Position numbers and translations under genes: made by a program. A stretch of DNA of 64,000 bases from Pseudobdellovibrionaceae bacterium (lineage in GTDB: Bacteria; Bdellovibrionota; Bdellovibrionia; Bdellovibrionales; Bdellovibrionaceae). The DNA lies in NCBI GenBank assembly GCA_019637875.1, contig JAHBUW010000005.1:1-64000 (forward strand). Direction: 5' to 3'. Below are positions 16,502 through 25,328 of this stretch, piece by piece; the first letter of the stretch is position 1, and each line of letters opens with the position of its first letter. The notes beneath the pieces were generated by a model that was not told where the DNA came from, ran no database searches, and saw nothing but the letters and a program-made list of their open reading frames with translations.

Positions 16502-18511
16502 CTAGAACTGATAGCCCAAACCCATCGTGTAGTAGATGGAGGTGAATTGGAAACGCAGGCGGCGCACGAGGGCCGAATCGACGTCCTGGTTCTGATCCAG
16601 GTTACGGATACCGAAGCCGGCCTCGCCGAAGAAACTCTTCGTCCACATGACCTTCCCATGGAAGTTGAGCGCCCAGTTGCCGCCTCCCGACGGGATTTGG
16701 TTGAGCGAGGCCCCTTGCGAACCCGAGAGCGTCGGGTAATAGACGAAATCCATGTCGACCCATTTCGGGTAACGCATGATCGGCACCTTGTTCAAGAGGT
16801 CGTCGAAAAGACGCGGCATCGAGCGCGCCCAGAAGAAACCCGCGCCCAGCATCTTGGGTTTGAACATGTCGTAAACGTTTTCGTTATACCCCATCATCAG
16901 ACCCCAGCTCTCGTCCCGGCCCCAAAGGCCCGGGCGCAAACGATACTTCAGGTCGATCGTGGTGTTGCGCATGAGCGCCGTCGTGTTGGAAATTTTAAGC
17001 GGCGTCAGGGATTGGTAGTACTTCGTCGCCAAGCCCCAACGTTGACGGGACCAGGTGGCGTTCGACCAACCGAAGAGGTCCTCGAACCAATAGTTGAAGG
17101 CGCCTTCGGCATTGATCAGCAAATTTCCACCCGAGCCCAAGATCGCCGAAGAGCGGAAGCTGAGTTCGCGTGGATAGCCCTTGTACATTTCGTAGTAGGC
17201 CTTGAACGTCTCTTCCCCGTCTTGAACTTCGACGTGCGCACGTTTCATCTGCCCGCGCTCTTCATGTTTGAAGCGCCACAAAAATTCGTCCGCCGAATCG
17301 CCGTCCATCTCGAGTGAGTTCTCTTTGGAACTGACTTTCGTTTTGTCCGCGCGGATCCCGTAAACCTTCGCGTCGTTCACGTAAGTGGAATCGGGGGTGC
17401 GGTAGTCGATGAAAGGACGGCTCGTCTCGCGCGGCAGACGCGTGATCTTAAACACCTGTTTGAAAAGGCCTCCGGAGGGACCGGGGAAGTACAAGGTCGT
17501 CAGACCTTTCGGCGCATCCACTTCCCAGAAGCGGCGGAAGTCCCCGATGGTTTCCTGCCAGCGGAAGGTCCGCATGATGAAACTCTCTTCGAGAGGATTC
17601 AAAATCCGGTGCGCCATCGAGGGAGCCTGCCCGAAACCGACGATTTTGATGTTCTCTTTGTCGCCGTGAACGAGCTCGACGATTTCGATCTTCGGCGGAC
17701 GGGTCACGAACTCGTAGATGAATCCGTTATTCAGCTCGGCCAGAAACTGCACCGGCCCCCGTCCCTTCAGGCGACGACGCGATTTCAGCGGTGACTGCTT
17801 CTGGAAACTGATGATCCGGGCGGGTTTCTTGGGCTCGGGAACATCTTCCAAATGCCACTTCCGATTGCGGTTCTTCAGCCCCATATACGCCGAACATAAA
17901 CGGGTCTGTCCTTGATCCGTTTGCCGCGAGATACACACGCGGAAGTTCTCTTGGCTCTCGGCCAGCTCCGGCGCGTTCGTCAGGAAATCACGAAAGATCC
18001 ACGAGGACGCCAGAAGCGGATTGGCATCGAGGTCTTCCTTTTTGACGTTCGCCTGCATCCGCGTGCGCAGCTCCGCCGTGGTGGCGATCCAGTTTTGCAC
18101 TTCGGATTGGGGAATCGCCGACTGCCAAAGCACACGCCCCGATTGGCCGATCGCCTCCAGGTAGCCGTCGGGGATCAGGGGCAAAGGCCAAGACAGAAGA
18201 AGATTCACGCCCCGGCGCAGATCCTCGCCGGCGTAGGGAGCGGCGACCGGGCTGATTTCGTCCAGGGTCCCTACGCGCATCTGAAAGCTCTGCGCGCTGA
18301 TGACGGTGTCCCCGATCCTCAATTCGCTTTCGCTGGTCAAATCGTAATCAAGCTCAAGTGGCAGTTGAGTCACGCCGTCGCCAATGACGTCGAAACGCAG
18401 CGGGACCGTGTAATCCTCGGCTCCCTGCGCCAATGCGGTTGCGGGGGCCCCCATAAGCGCACCGCAAGCCAGCACCATCATTGTGAAAAATGAAGAAAAA
18501 AACTTCGCCAT
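16502..18511 (-). CDS. Exported protein with C-terminal beta-barrel-like region
   Basis: 669 residues. A signal peptide (FFTMMVLACGALMGAPATALAQG) is followed by a mixed, beta-rich region of about 400 residues and a C-terminal half rich in amphipathic strands (WGLATKYYQSL, TTIDLKYRLRPGLWG, WALNFHGKVMWTKSFFGEAG). It ends in YTMGLGYQF, a terminal-Phe outer-membrane signal. I do not recognise the family; an outer-membrane protein with a periplasmic N-terminal domain is the most economical reading. It is divergent from the ferredoxin-reductase-like gene. Confidence 0.75.
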   Translation of the reverse strand: MAKFFSSFFTMMVLACGALMGAPATALAQGAEDYTVPLRFDVIGDGVTQLPLELDYDLTSESELRIGDTVISAQSFQMRVGTLDEISPVAAPYAGEDLRRGVNLLLSWPLPLIPDGYLEAIGQSGRVLWQSAIPQSEVQNWIATTAELRTRMQANVKKEDLDANPLLASSWIFRDFLTNAPELAESQENFRVCISRQTDQGQTRLCSAYMGLKNRNRKWHLEDVPEPKKPARIISFQKQSPLKSRRRLKGRGPVQFLAELNNGFIYEFVTRPPKIEIVELVHGDKENIKIVGFGQAPSMAHRILNPLEESFIMRTFRWQETIGDFRRFWEVDAPKGLTTLYFPGPSGGLFKQVFKITRLPRETSRPFIDYRTPDSTYVNDAKVYGIRADKTKVSSKENSLEMDGDSADEFLWRFKHEERGQMKRAHVEVQDGEETFKAYYEMYKGYPRELSFRSSAILGSGGNLLINAEGAFNYWFEDLFGWSNATWSRQRWGLATKYYQSLTPLKISNTTALMRNTTIDLKYRLRPGLWGRDESWGLMMGYNENVYDMFKPKMLGAGFFWARSMPRLFDDLLNKVPIMRYPKWVDMDFVYYPTLSGSQGASLNQIPSGGGNWALNFHGKVMWTKSFFGEAGFGIRNLDQNQDVDSALVRRLRFQFTSIYYTMGLGYQF

Positions 18512-18569
18512 CAGCTTCCCTAAAGTGTATGAAAAATTCCATCTTCCAGGAACTTAAAAAGGTGAACTT

Positions 18570-19292
18570 ATGGCCGTCAGTCCTCGCGTCCAGTACCGCG
18601 CCCGCGTGCAGCAGATTATCGATCACACCCCGACCGTTCGTGAATTGGTGCTCACGCTGACCGAGCCGCAGGAATTCACGTTCAAAGCGGGTCAATTCAT
18701 CACGCTGCACGTGCCGAACGAGCCCAAACCGGCCCTTCGTGCCTACTCGATCGCCTCGACCGACGCGCAGAAGGACGGCTTTCGTCTGCTTTTCAAATTC
18801 ATCGAGAACGGCATCGCTTCGACCTATGTCTGGAAGTTAAAAGGTGATGAAGAGCTGCTGTTCACCGGACCTTTCGGCCGGGTTTTCTTCCAAGAACCGC
18901 CGACCGAGCAGATCGTTTTCTTAAATACGGGCACCGGGCTCTCTCAGCACTACAGCTACGTGATGTCGCGCAAAGAGAAATACCCGAACCTCCGCTACCG
19001 CTTGCTGTTCGGCGTGCGCACCGAAAAGGATATGTACTACCAGCCCGAACTCGAAGCGCTGAAAAAGGAACTTCCCGATTTCCAATACGAGTTCGTCCTC
19101 TCGCGCCCGTCCGAATCGTGGACCGGCAAGAAGGGCTACGTTCAGGATTTCATCTCGGAGTACGACTACCAAAACAAACCGACGACGTTCTACCTTTGCG
19201 GCAACTCCGCGATGATCAAGGACGTGAAACAGCGCCTGATCGTGAACGAAGGTTTCGACAAAACGAAAATCCATGTTGAAGCCTTTGATTGA
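18570..19292 (+). CDS. Ferredoxin/flavodoxin-NADP+ reductase-like oxidoreductase
   Basis: 240 residues. FAD-binding barrel with RAYSIAS (near 51-57); NAD(P)-binding half with LNTGTGLSQHYSYV (near 117) and FYLCGNSAMIKDVKQ near the C-terminus. It transfers electrons between NAD(P)H and a partner via FAD. There is no fused [2Fe-2S] domain, so the partner protein is separate and unknown. A strong AAGGTGAACTT site precedes the ATG. It overlaps the transporter gene by 20 bases. Confidence 0.88.
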   Translation: MAVSPRVQYRARVQQIIDHTPTVRELVLTLTEPQEFTFKAGQFITLHVPNEPKPALRAYSIASTDAQKDGFRLLFKFIENGIASTYVWKLKGDEELLFTGPFGRVFFQEPPTEQIVFLNTGTGLSQHYSYVMSRKEKYPNLRYRLLFGVRTEKDMYYQPELEALKKELPDFQYEFVLSRPSESWTGKKGYVQDFISEYDYQNKPTTFYLCGNSAMIKDVKQRLIVNEGFDKTKIHVEAFD

Positions 19293-20184
19293 GCTGACGG
19301 TCGCCGGCGCGCTGTGGGGCTTCGCCTTCACCGCGACGATGTGGACACTCGCGGGCCTGGATGCGCCCGGAATTCTGATCTACCGCTTTCTGGGCGCGGC
19401 CTTCTTCGGCCTCGTGCCGCTTTTTCTTTTCGCGCGCACGCGCGAGGGGCTCTGGCAAAAAATCAAGGACGAGGGCCGCATCGCCTGGATTCCCGGGATC
19501 ATGCTGTTCGCGACCCTCGCGCTGCAAACCTTCGGTCTGCTGTGGACGACAGCGACGAAGTCCGCCTTCATCACCACGATGTACGTCATCATCGTCCCCA
19601 TCGTTTCGCACTTCACCCGTCAGGACCGCACCCGCCCCCGGCACGCGCTGTGGGTCTTCCTGGCGCTGGTGGGTCTCGCTTTGTTTCAAGATCTGCACTG
19701 GGAGAACTGGAACTTCGGCGACACGCTGACGGTGGGAGCGGCCTTCGCGGCCATGGCCCACATTCTGGTTCTGGCGAAGTACGCCCCGCTTTCGAAGTCG
19801 CCCTATATTTTGAATCTGTGGCAGCTCTTCTGGACGGGAGCCCTCGCGATTTTCTTGATCCCGTTGGGACCCCGCATGGATCTGGGCGCGCTCAACTCAC
19901 TAGGGATCTTCGGGATGGTGACGCTGATCTTCGGCTCGGGCCTGCTCGCCTTCTATTTGCAGATCCGCGCGCAGGAAAAACTTCCGCCGAACCTCGTGAG
20001 TTTGATTTTCCTGCTGGAGTCCCCCTTTTCGGCGCTCTTCGCCTTCCTCCTTTTGGGTGAGCGCTTCAGCGGAATGCAGTGGGCCGGGGGGTTTTTGATC
20101 CTCGCGGCCTGCGCGGCGGCGGTCATCTCGCGCGAGTCGATCAAGCCCGAACACGCCACGCCATTTGTGGCGAAAGCCGACTGA
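19273..20184 (+). CDS. EamA-family (drug/metabolite) transporter
   Basis: 303 residues with about ten membrane segments in two similar halves, as in EamA/DMT carriers. The first half starts with GALWGFAFTATMWTLAGL and the second has SLIFLLESPFSALFAFLLLGERF, the usual E-P-F/LLGE signature. It should export or import a small metabolite; the substrate is not readable. The 20-base overlap with the reductase gene indicates co-translation, but no functional link is evident. Confidence 0.85.
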   Translation: MLKPLIELTVAGALWGFAFTATMWTLAGLDAPGILIYRFLGAAFFGLVPLFLFARTREGLWQKIKDEGRIAWIPGIMLFATLALQTFGLLWTTATKSAFITTMYVIIVPIVSHFTRQDRTRPRHALWVFLALVGLALFQDLHWENWNFGDTLTVGAAFAAMAHILVLAKYAPLSKSPYILNLWQLFWTGALAIFLIPLGPRMDLGALNSLGIFGMVTLIFGSGLLAFYLQIRAQEKLPPNLVSLIFLLESPFSALFAFLLLGERFSGMQWAGGFLILAACAAAVISRESIKPEHATPFVAKAD

Positions 20185-20272
20185 GGCCTTGTACGACTCG
20201 CAGCCTCCTCCTTAAGCTGGGGACCAGCATAGGGCGACCGGCCATCGCCCCCGCCCCCGCTAAGGAGTCCCC

Positions 20273-21646
20273 ATGGAAAAGAACTTTTGGGAAGAGATCG
20301 GCAACAAAATCAAAACCGCCTTCGAGGACGCCGAGAAGAAGGGCAAAATCGAACTCAGCATCTTGAAAAATGCGCCGGCGGTGATGGCCTACTTGAAAGA
20401 TCTGAACGGCGAAGAGCTTCTGCTCATGCTCGATCAAGTTCGTAAGATCAAAAAACGCAAGAACCCGAAGTTCCCACCCATCAACGGGGACTTTTACAAT
20501 ACCGCCGAGTTCCTGCCGCCCCATGAGCGGCTGATTCTCGAGAAGGTCAAAAACTTCGCGAAGACCGAAGTCGAGCCCCTCGCCACCGAATACTGGATGC
20601 GCGGCGAATTTCCGTTTCAGCTCATCGAAAAGATGAAAAGTTTAAACATCGTGGGACTCACCTACGACAAAGCCAACGGCGGTCAGGAACTGAGCCATCT
20701 GCTGGAAGGCATGATCGGCCAAGAGCTCGCCCGAGTGGACGTGTCGACCTGCACCTTCTTCGGCGTGCATAGCGGTCTCGCGATGAACTCGATTTACTAT
20801 TGTGGTTCCGACGAGCAGAAACGCGAGTTCCTGCCCGCGATGATCAAGATGGACAAGATCGGCGCTTTTGCGCTGACCGAACCCGAGGTGGGATCCGCCG
20901 CCTCGATGGGCTTGAAAACGACCTGCAAACGCAGTGGCGACACCTGGACGATTCGCGGCGAAAAGAAATGGATCGGGAACGCGACCTTCGCGGATCACAT
21001 CATCGTGTGGGCGAAGGACGATGACGATCATCAGGTCAAGGGCTTCATCGTCGACCGCGAAACCGCGGGCGTCGAGACCGAAAAGATCGAGGACAAGATG
21101 TCGCTCCGGATCGTGCAGAACGCGATCATCCGCTTGAAAGACGTGAAAGTCCCCGAATCCCGGCGCCTGCAAAATGCCAATAGCTTCAAAGATACCGCGC
21201 GCGTTTTGAAAACGACACGGGCCGGAGTCGCCTGGCAAGCCGTGGGCTGCGCCCGCGGCGCCTACGAACACACCCTCGAGTATACGTTGAATCGCCGTCA
21301 GTTCGGCCGCCCCATCGCGGGTTTCCAGATCACGCAGGATCTGCTCGCGCAGATGCTTTCGCAGCTGACCGCCATGCAAACCATGGTCGCCCAACTGAGC
21401 CGGCTGCAGGACCAAGGCGCGATGACCGACGAGCAGGCCTCGCTGGCGAAGGTCTTCTGCACGGTCACCTGCCGCTCGATCACGAGCCTCTCGCGCGAAC
21501 TTCTCGGCGCGAACGGGATCCTGATTTCGAACAAGGTCGCGCGCTTCCTCGGCGACGCGGAAGCTTTGTATTCTTACGAGGGCACGAAGCAGATCAACAG
21601 TCTGGTGGTGGGACGCGCGATCACGGGTCAGAGCGCGTTCACTTAA
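20273..21646 (+). CDS. Acyl-CoA dehydrogenase, glutaryl-CoA dehydrogenase-like
   Basis: 457 residues. It oxidises an acyl-CoA with FAD. The signatures are FALTEPEVGSAASM, GEKKWIGNATFADHIIVWA, RRQFGRPIAGFQ and a C-terminal YSYEGTKQINSLVVGRAITG with the probable catalytic base E436. The YEGT...GRAITG ending resembles glutaryl-CoA dehydrogenase, although other short-chain enzymes share parts of it. The first 70 or so residues, rich in Lys and Glu, extend beyond the usual 380-395-residue enzyme. A YciI-like gene follows after 10 bases. Confidence 0.88.
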   Translation: MEKNFWEEIGNKIKTAFEDAEKKGKIELSILKNAPAVMAYLKDLNGEELLLMLDQVRKIKKRKNPKFPPINGDFYNTAEFLPPHERLILEKVKNFAKTEVEPLATEYWMRGEFPFQLIEKMKSLNIVGLTYDKANGGQELSHLLEGMIGQELARVDVSTCTFFGVHSGLAMNSIYYCGSDEQKREFLPAMIKMDKIGAFALTEPEVGSAASMGLKTTCKRSGDTWTIRGEKKWIGNATFADHIIVWAKDDDDHQVKGFIVDRETAGVETEKIEDKMSLRIVQNAIIRLKDVKVPESRRLQNANSFKDTARVLKTTRAGVAWQAVGCARGAYEHTLEYTLNRRQFGRPIAGFQITQDLLAQMLSQLTAMQTMVAQLSRLQDQGAMTDEQASLAKVFCTVTCRSITSLSRELLGANGILISNKVARFLGDAEALYSYEGTKQINSLVVGRAITGQSAFT

Positions 21647-21656
21647 GGAGGACGAC

Positions 21657-22019
21657 ATGAAAAGAAAATTTCTGGCGGTTTACATCGGGACCGATGAAGC
21701 CTTCGATCGCAAGTGGAGTTCCTTGAGCGCGGCGGAACAAACCGAACGCCAAACGAAAGGCATGGCCGCGTGGGGCGCCTGGGCGCAAAAACATGCGGAC
21801 AAAATCGTCGACCAAGGGGGACCGCTCGGCAAAACGAAACGTGTGGGTGATGAGGGCATCACGGACATCAAAAATCCGCTGACCGGTTACGTGATCGTCG
21901 AGGCGAACTCGCACGAAGAGGCCGCGAAGATGTTCGAAGGTCACCCGCACTATACGGTCTTCGGCGGCGACTCGATCGAAATCGTCGCGTGCCTCAACTT
22001 GGACGAAATGAAGGCCTAG
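21657..22019 (+). CDS. YciI/DGPF-family small protein
   Basis: 120 residues forming a ferredoxin-like alpha/beta fold of the YciI type: KFLAVYIGTDEAFDRKW at the start, the WAQKHADKIVDQGGPLG region, and YVIVEANSHEEAAKMFEGHP with the terminal DSIEIVACL strand. YciI proteins are small dimers with poorly known enzymatic roles. An AAGGAGGACGAC site precedes the ATG, and the gene follows the acyl-CoA dehydrogenase closely, so it is probably in the same operon. Confidence 0.82.
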   Translation: MKRKFLAVYIGTDEAFDRKWSSLSAAEQTERQTKGMAAWGAWAQKHADKIVDQGGPLGKTKRVGDEGITDIKNPLTGYVIVEANSHEEAAKMFEGHPHYTVFGGDSIEIVACLNLDEMKA

Positions 22020-22034
22020 GCGCGCGCGACGCGC

Positions 22035-24641
22035 TTACTTAAAATAATGCTTCAAAAACTTCCCCGTCTCGGAGGCCGCAACCTTGGCCACCGAGGCAGG
22101 AGTGCCCGCCGCGACGATCAGGCCGCCCTTCGAGCCGCCATCGGGGCCGAGGTCGATCACGTGGTCGGCCGTTTTCACGACCTCCATATTGTGTTCGATG
22201 ACCAGCACCGTGTTGCCCTGATTCGCGAGGTCGTGCAGGAGCTCCACGAGCTTACGCACATCTTCGAAGTGCAGACCCGTGGTGGGCTCATCCAAAATAT
22301 AGAGCGTGGAACCGGTGCCGCGTTTGGAAAGCTCTTTCGAGAGCTTCACCCGCTGCGCTTCGCCGCCCGACAGTGTCGTCGAAGGCTGTCCCAGCGTCAT
22401 GTAGTCAAGACCCACGCGGTTTAAGGTTTCCAACTTACGCGCGATCTGCGGGATGTTTTTGAAAAACTCCAAAGCTTCGCCCACGTTCATATCGAGGACG
22501 TCCGCGATGGATTTGCCGTTGTATTTCACGTTCAGAGTTTCGCGGTTGTAACGACGGCCTTGGCAGGTCTCGCACATCACGAAGACGTCCGCCAGAAAGT
22601 GCATCGCCAGACGGATCTGGCCGTGCCCCTGACAGGTTTCACAACGCCCACCCTTCACGTTGAAGCTGAAACGACCGGGTTCGTAACCGCGCAGGCGCGC
22701 CTCGGGAAGTCCCGCGAACATGTCGCGGATCAAAGGGAACAGCCCCGTGTAGGTCGCGGGGGTTGAGCGCGGCGTGCGGCCGATGGGGCGTTGGTTGATT
22801 TCGATGACCTTGTCGAGGTGCTCCAGCCCGTGGACCTCTTTGAAGGGCGCGGGGTTGATGCTCGACTTGTTGAACTTCTGTCCGAGCACCCGGTACAGCG
22901 TATCGATGATGAGCGTGGACTTGCCGCTTCCCGAAACGCCGGTGACCGCGGTCAACGTGCCGAGGGGAAGTTTCATGTCGACGTTTTTCAGATTGTTACC
23001 CGAAGCTCCCTTCACCTCGAGAAACTTGCCGTTTCCAGGACGCAGCTTCGCAGGCAAAGGGATCGACAACACGCCCGATAGGTATTTTCCAGTCATGGAA
23101 CGCGGATTTTTCGCGATCTCTTCGGGGGTGCCTTCGGCCATGAGCTCACCGCCCAGTTTCCCCGCGCGCGGTCCGAAGTCGATCACGTAATCGGCCGAGC
23201 GGATCGTATCCTCGTCGTGTTCGACCAGAAGGATCGTATTGCCGCGCTCTTTCAGCTCTTTCAAAATATCGAGCAGCCGGTGGTGATCCCGGGGATGCAG
23301 ACCGATGGAGGGCTCATCCATGACGTACAAAACGCCGATGAGCGACGAGCCCACCTGGGTCGCCAGACGGATCCGCTGCCCTTCACCGCCCGAAAGCGTC
23401 CGCGCCGTCCGCGAAAGCGACAGGTAACCGCAGCCCACGCGAATCAGATACTGAAGTCGTGACGAGATCTGCGCGACGATTTTATCCGCGATGAATTTAT
23501 CTTTGTCTTTGACGGGAATGCGCTCGACCCAGGCTTTCAGGTCCACGCAGCTCATCTCGGACAAGGTCGCGATGTTGGTGCCGTCGATACGAATGCTGAG
23601 CGACTCGGGACGTAGCCGCGAGCCCAGGCAGCTGGGACAGGTCGCGAAGTCCGTGATCTCTTCTTCTTCCTCGTCGTCGCCGAGCTTCTTGCCCTCATTG
23701 CGGAGTTTGTAGCGCACGCCCTCGAGAACCCGCGAGTCCCCGTCGCCGCCGTAGACTTCCTCTTCCACGAGATCCAAAGTGCCGAGCCCCAAACAGGTGG
23801 GGCAATAGCCGCGCGGATTGTTGAACGAGAAGATCCGCGGCTCGAGATCCGGAAAGCTGAAGCCGCACTCGGGGCAAGATGAGTGAAGAGAGTACGAGAA
23901 GCGCTGCCCCTTCGTGTCCTCGACGACCACGCGCCCGCCCGCCATGGACAAAGCGGTGTTCACGCTTTCGCTCAGACGGTGTTTGAAGTTGTCCTTCAAA
24001 GCCAGTTGATCGATCACGAGGTCGATGTCGTGGGTCTTCGTCTTTTGCAGTTTCGTCGCGGTTTCGAGATCGATGAACTTGCCGTCGACCTTCGCTTTCA
24101 GAAAGCCGCGTTTCGCCCATTTCTGGAAGTCGCCGAGGAACTCACCCTTCTTCCCCTGCACGATGGGCGCAAGGACGTAGAACTTCGTGCCTTCGGGCAG
24201 TTTGCGGATCTCGTCGATGATCTGCTGGGGCGTTTGCGACGCCACCGGAATTTTGTGCGTCGGGCACTCGGGCACGCCGATCTTTGCAAAGAGCAGGCGC
24301 AGATAATCGTAGACCTCGGTCACGGTCCCGACGGTGGAGCGCGGATTCGTCCCCACGGATTTCTGATCGATGGCGATCGCGGGGGAAAGCCCCGTGATGG
24401 AATCGACGTCGGGTTTTTTCAGCTGTTCAAGGAACTGGCGCGCGTAGGCCGAAAGGCTTTCGACGTAACGACGTTGGCCTTCGGCGTAGACGGTGTCGAA
24501 GGCGAAGGAACTCTTCCCACTTCCCGAGAGACCGGTAATGACGGTGATGTGATTTCGGGGAAGGCGAAGATCAAGGCCCTTGAGGTTATGCTCGCGGGCG
24601 TTCTTGATCACAATGGCATCTTCAAAAATATTGCGGCCCAT
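22035..24641 (-). CDS. uvrA: Excinuclease ABC subunit A
   Basis: 868 residues. UvrA is the damage-scanning ATPase of nucleotide excision repair. Two ABC modules are complete: Walker A GLSGSGKS (37-44) and GVSGSGKST (near 560), signatures LSGGEGQRIRLATQ and LSGGEAQRVKLSKE, and Walker B YVMDEPSIGLH and YILDEPTTGLH. Zinc clusters are present (CPECGFSFPDLEP...CPTC and CETCQGHGQ...CETC). The protein is about 70 residues shorter than the usual 940; the loss lies between the first zinc cluster and CPSCLGSRLR, where an acidic run (GDDEEEEE) occurs. fur lies 15 bases upstream. Confidence 0.96.
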   Translation of the reverse strand: MGRNIFEDAIVIKNAREHNLKGLDLRLPRNHITVITGLSGSGKSSFAFDTVYAEGQRRYVESLSAYARQFLEQLKKPDVDSITGLSPAIAIDQKSVGTNPRSTVGTVTEVYDYLRLLFAKIGVPECPTHKIPVASQTPQQIIDEIRKLPEGTKFYVLAPIVQGKKGEFLGDFQKWAKRGFLKAKVDGKFIDLETATKLQKTKTHDIDLVIDQLALKDNFKHRLSESVNTALSMAGGRVVVEDTKGQRFSYSLHSSCPECGFSFPDLEPRIFSFNNPRGYCPTCLGLGTLDLVEEEVYGGDGDSRVLEGVRYKLRNEGKKLGDDEEEEEITDFATCPSCLGSRLRPESLSIRIDGTNIATLSEMSCVDLKAWVERIPVKDKDKFIADKIVAQISSRLQYLIRVGCGYLSLSRTARTLSGGEGQRIRLATQVGSSLIGVLYVMDEPSIGLHPRDHHRLLDILKELKERGNTILLVEHDEDTIRSADYVIDFGPRAGKLGGELMAEGTPEEIAKNPRSMTGKYLSGVLSIPLPAKLRPGNGKFLEVKGASGNNLKNVDMKLPLGTLTAVTGVSGSGKSTLIIDTLYRVLGQKFNKSSINPAPFKEVHGLEHLDKVIEINQRPIGRTPRSTPATYTGLFPLIRDMFAGLPEARLRGYEPGRFSFNVKGGRCETCQGHGQIRLAMHFLADVFVMCETCQGRRYNRETLNVKYNGKSIADVLDMNVGEALEFFKNIPQIARKLETLNRVGLDYMTLGQPSTTLSGGEAQRVKLSKELSKRGTGSTLYILDEPTTGLHFEDVRKLVELLHDLANQGNTVLVIEHNMEVVKTADHVIDLGPDGGSKGGLIVAAGTPASVAKVAASETGKFLKHYFK

Positions 24642-24656
24642 AAGGCCGCCACTATC

Positions 24657-25196
24657 TCAGGCGCGTTTGCGTCCGGCAATCGTCGATTCACGGCGCTGGC
24701 AGTCGGGACAAACTCCGTACAATTCCAGGACGTGATGCGTGAGCTGGAATCCCAGGCTTTCCGCCACACGGTTCTGGAGCACTTCGATCTCGTCGTTCTC
24801 GAACTCGCAGATCTTCCCGCAATGCGTGCAGGTCATGTGGTCGTGGTGCTGACGCGGAGTCAGCTCGTAACGCGCCGGCAAGCCGCCCATACGGACCTCG
24901 GTCACGTAGCTGCTCTCGGTGAGCTTGCGCAGGAAGCGGTAAACGGTGGCGAAACCGACGGTATTGTCTTTCGACAGAACGATCTCGAAGACCTCTTGGG
25001 CGGTCACGTGCGTGCGGCCGCTCTGGAGCGCTTCCAGGATCAAAAGGCGCTGGTCGGTGACCTTCAAGTTCAGGTCGCGTATCATTTTTTTCAGATTTTC
25101 TTGCGGAACGGACTCGCGGCGCTGAAGGCGATCGGTGATCGTTTCTTGCCGGGGAAGGATCGACTCATTCGAAACTTCGGGTGTGCTCAGATTCAT
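24657..25196 (-). CDS. fur: Fur-family metal-responsive repressor
   Basis: 179 residues. A winged helix (KVTDQRLLILEAL; recognition region VGFATVYRFLRKL) is followed by a dimerisation/metal domain with HHDHMTC and two CxxC pairs (C123/C126 and C163/C166), the structural zinc site of Fur. An unusual polar N-terminal extension of about 35 residues precedes the DNA-binding domain. LTHHVLELYGVCPDC is closest to Fur itself; Zur or PerR activity is possible and the gene symbol is provisional. Two Fur-like boxes lie 38-70 bases upstream of the start, suggesting autoregulation. It lies between folE2 and uvrA on the same strand. Confidence 0.88.
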   Translation of the reverse strand: MNLSTPEVSNESILPRQETITDRLQRRESVPQENLKKMIRDLNLKVTDQRLLILEALQSGRTHVTAQEVFEIVLSKDNTVGFATVYRFLRKLTESSYVTEVRMGGLPARYELTPRQHHDHMTCTHCGKICEFENDEIEVLQNRVAESLGFQLTHHVLELYGVCPDCQRRESTIAGRKRA

Positions 25197-25233
25197 GGAA
25201 CCCCCACGTGGTTTCCTTGGGTTCTATTAAGAA

Positions 25234-25266
25234 TGATTCTCAAGATCAAGGTGAAAATGAATATCA
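25234..25266 (-). promoter_or_regulatory. Two Fur-box-like operators upstream of fur
   Basis: Compared with the 7-1-7 Fur consensus (TGATAAT-n-ATTATCA), TGAAAATGAATATCA (25252-25266) matches 12 of 14 defined positions and TGATTCTCAAGATCA (25234-25248) matches 10 of 14. The pair sits between folE2 and fur, just before the fur start at 25196, in an AT-rich patch of an otherwise GC-rich region. Binding is inferred from sequence only. Confidence 0.65.
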
Positions 25267-25328
25267 ATTGCCGCCGCGAAACAATTTTAACGCAGCTGCG
25301 ACACCCACAGGAAGAAGGTCCCTCCGGG

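Noticed and set aside
20232-20250. GGGCGA / TCGCCC hairpin before the acyl-CoA dehydrogenase gene
   Set aside because: Six base pairs in C-rich sequence with no T-tract and no placement logic; probably chance.
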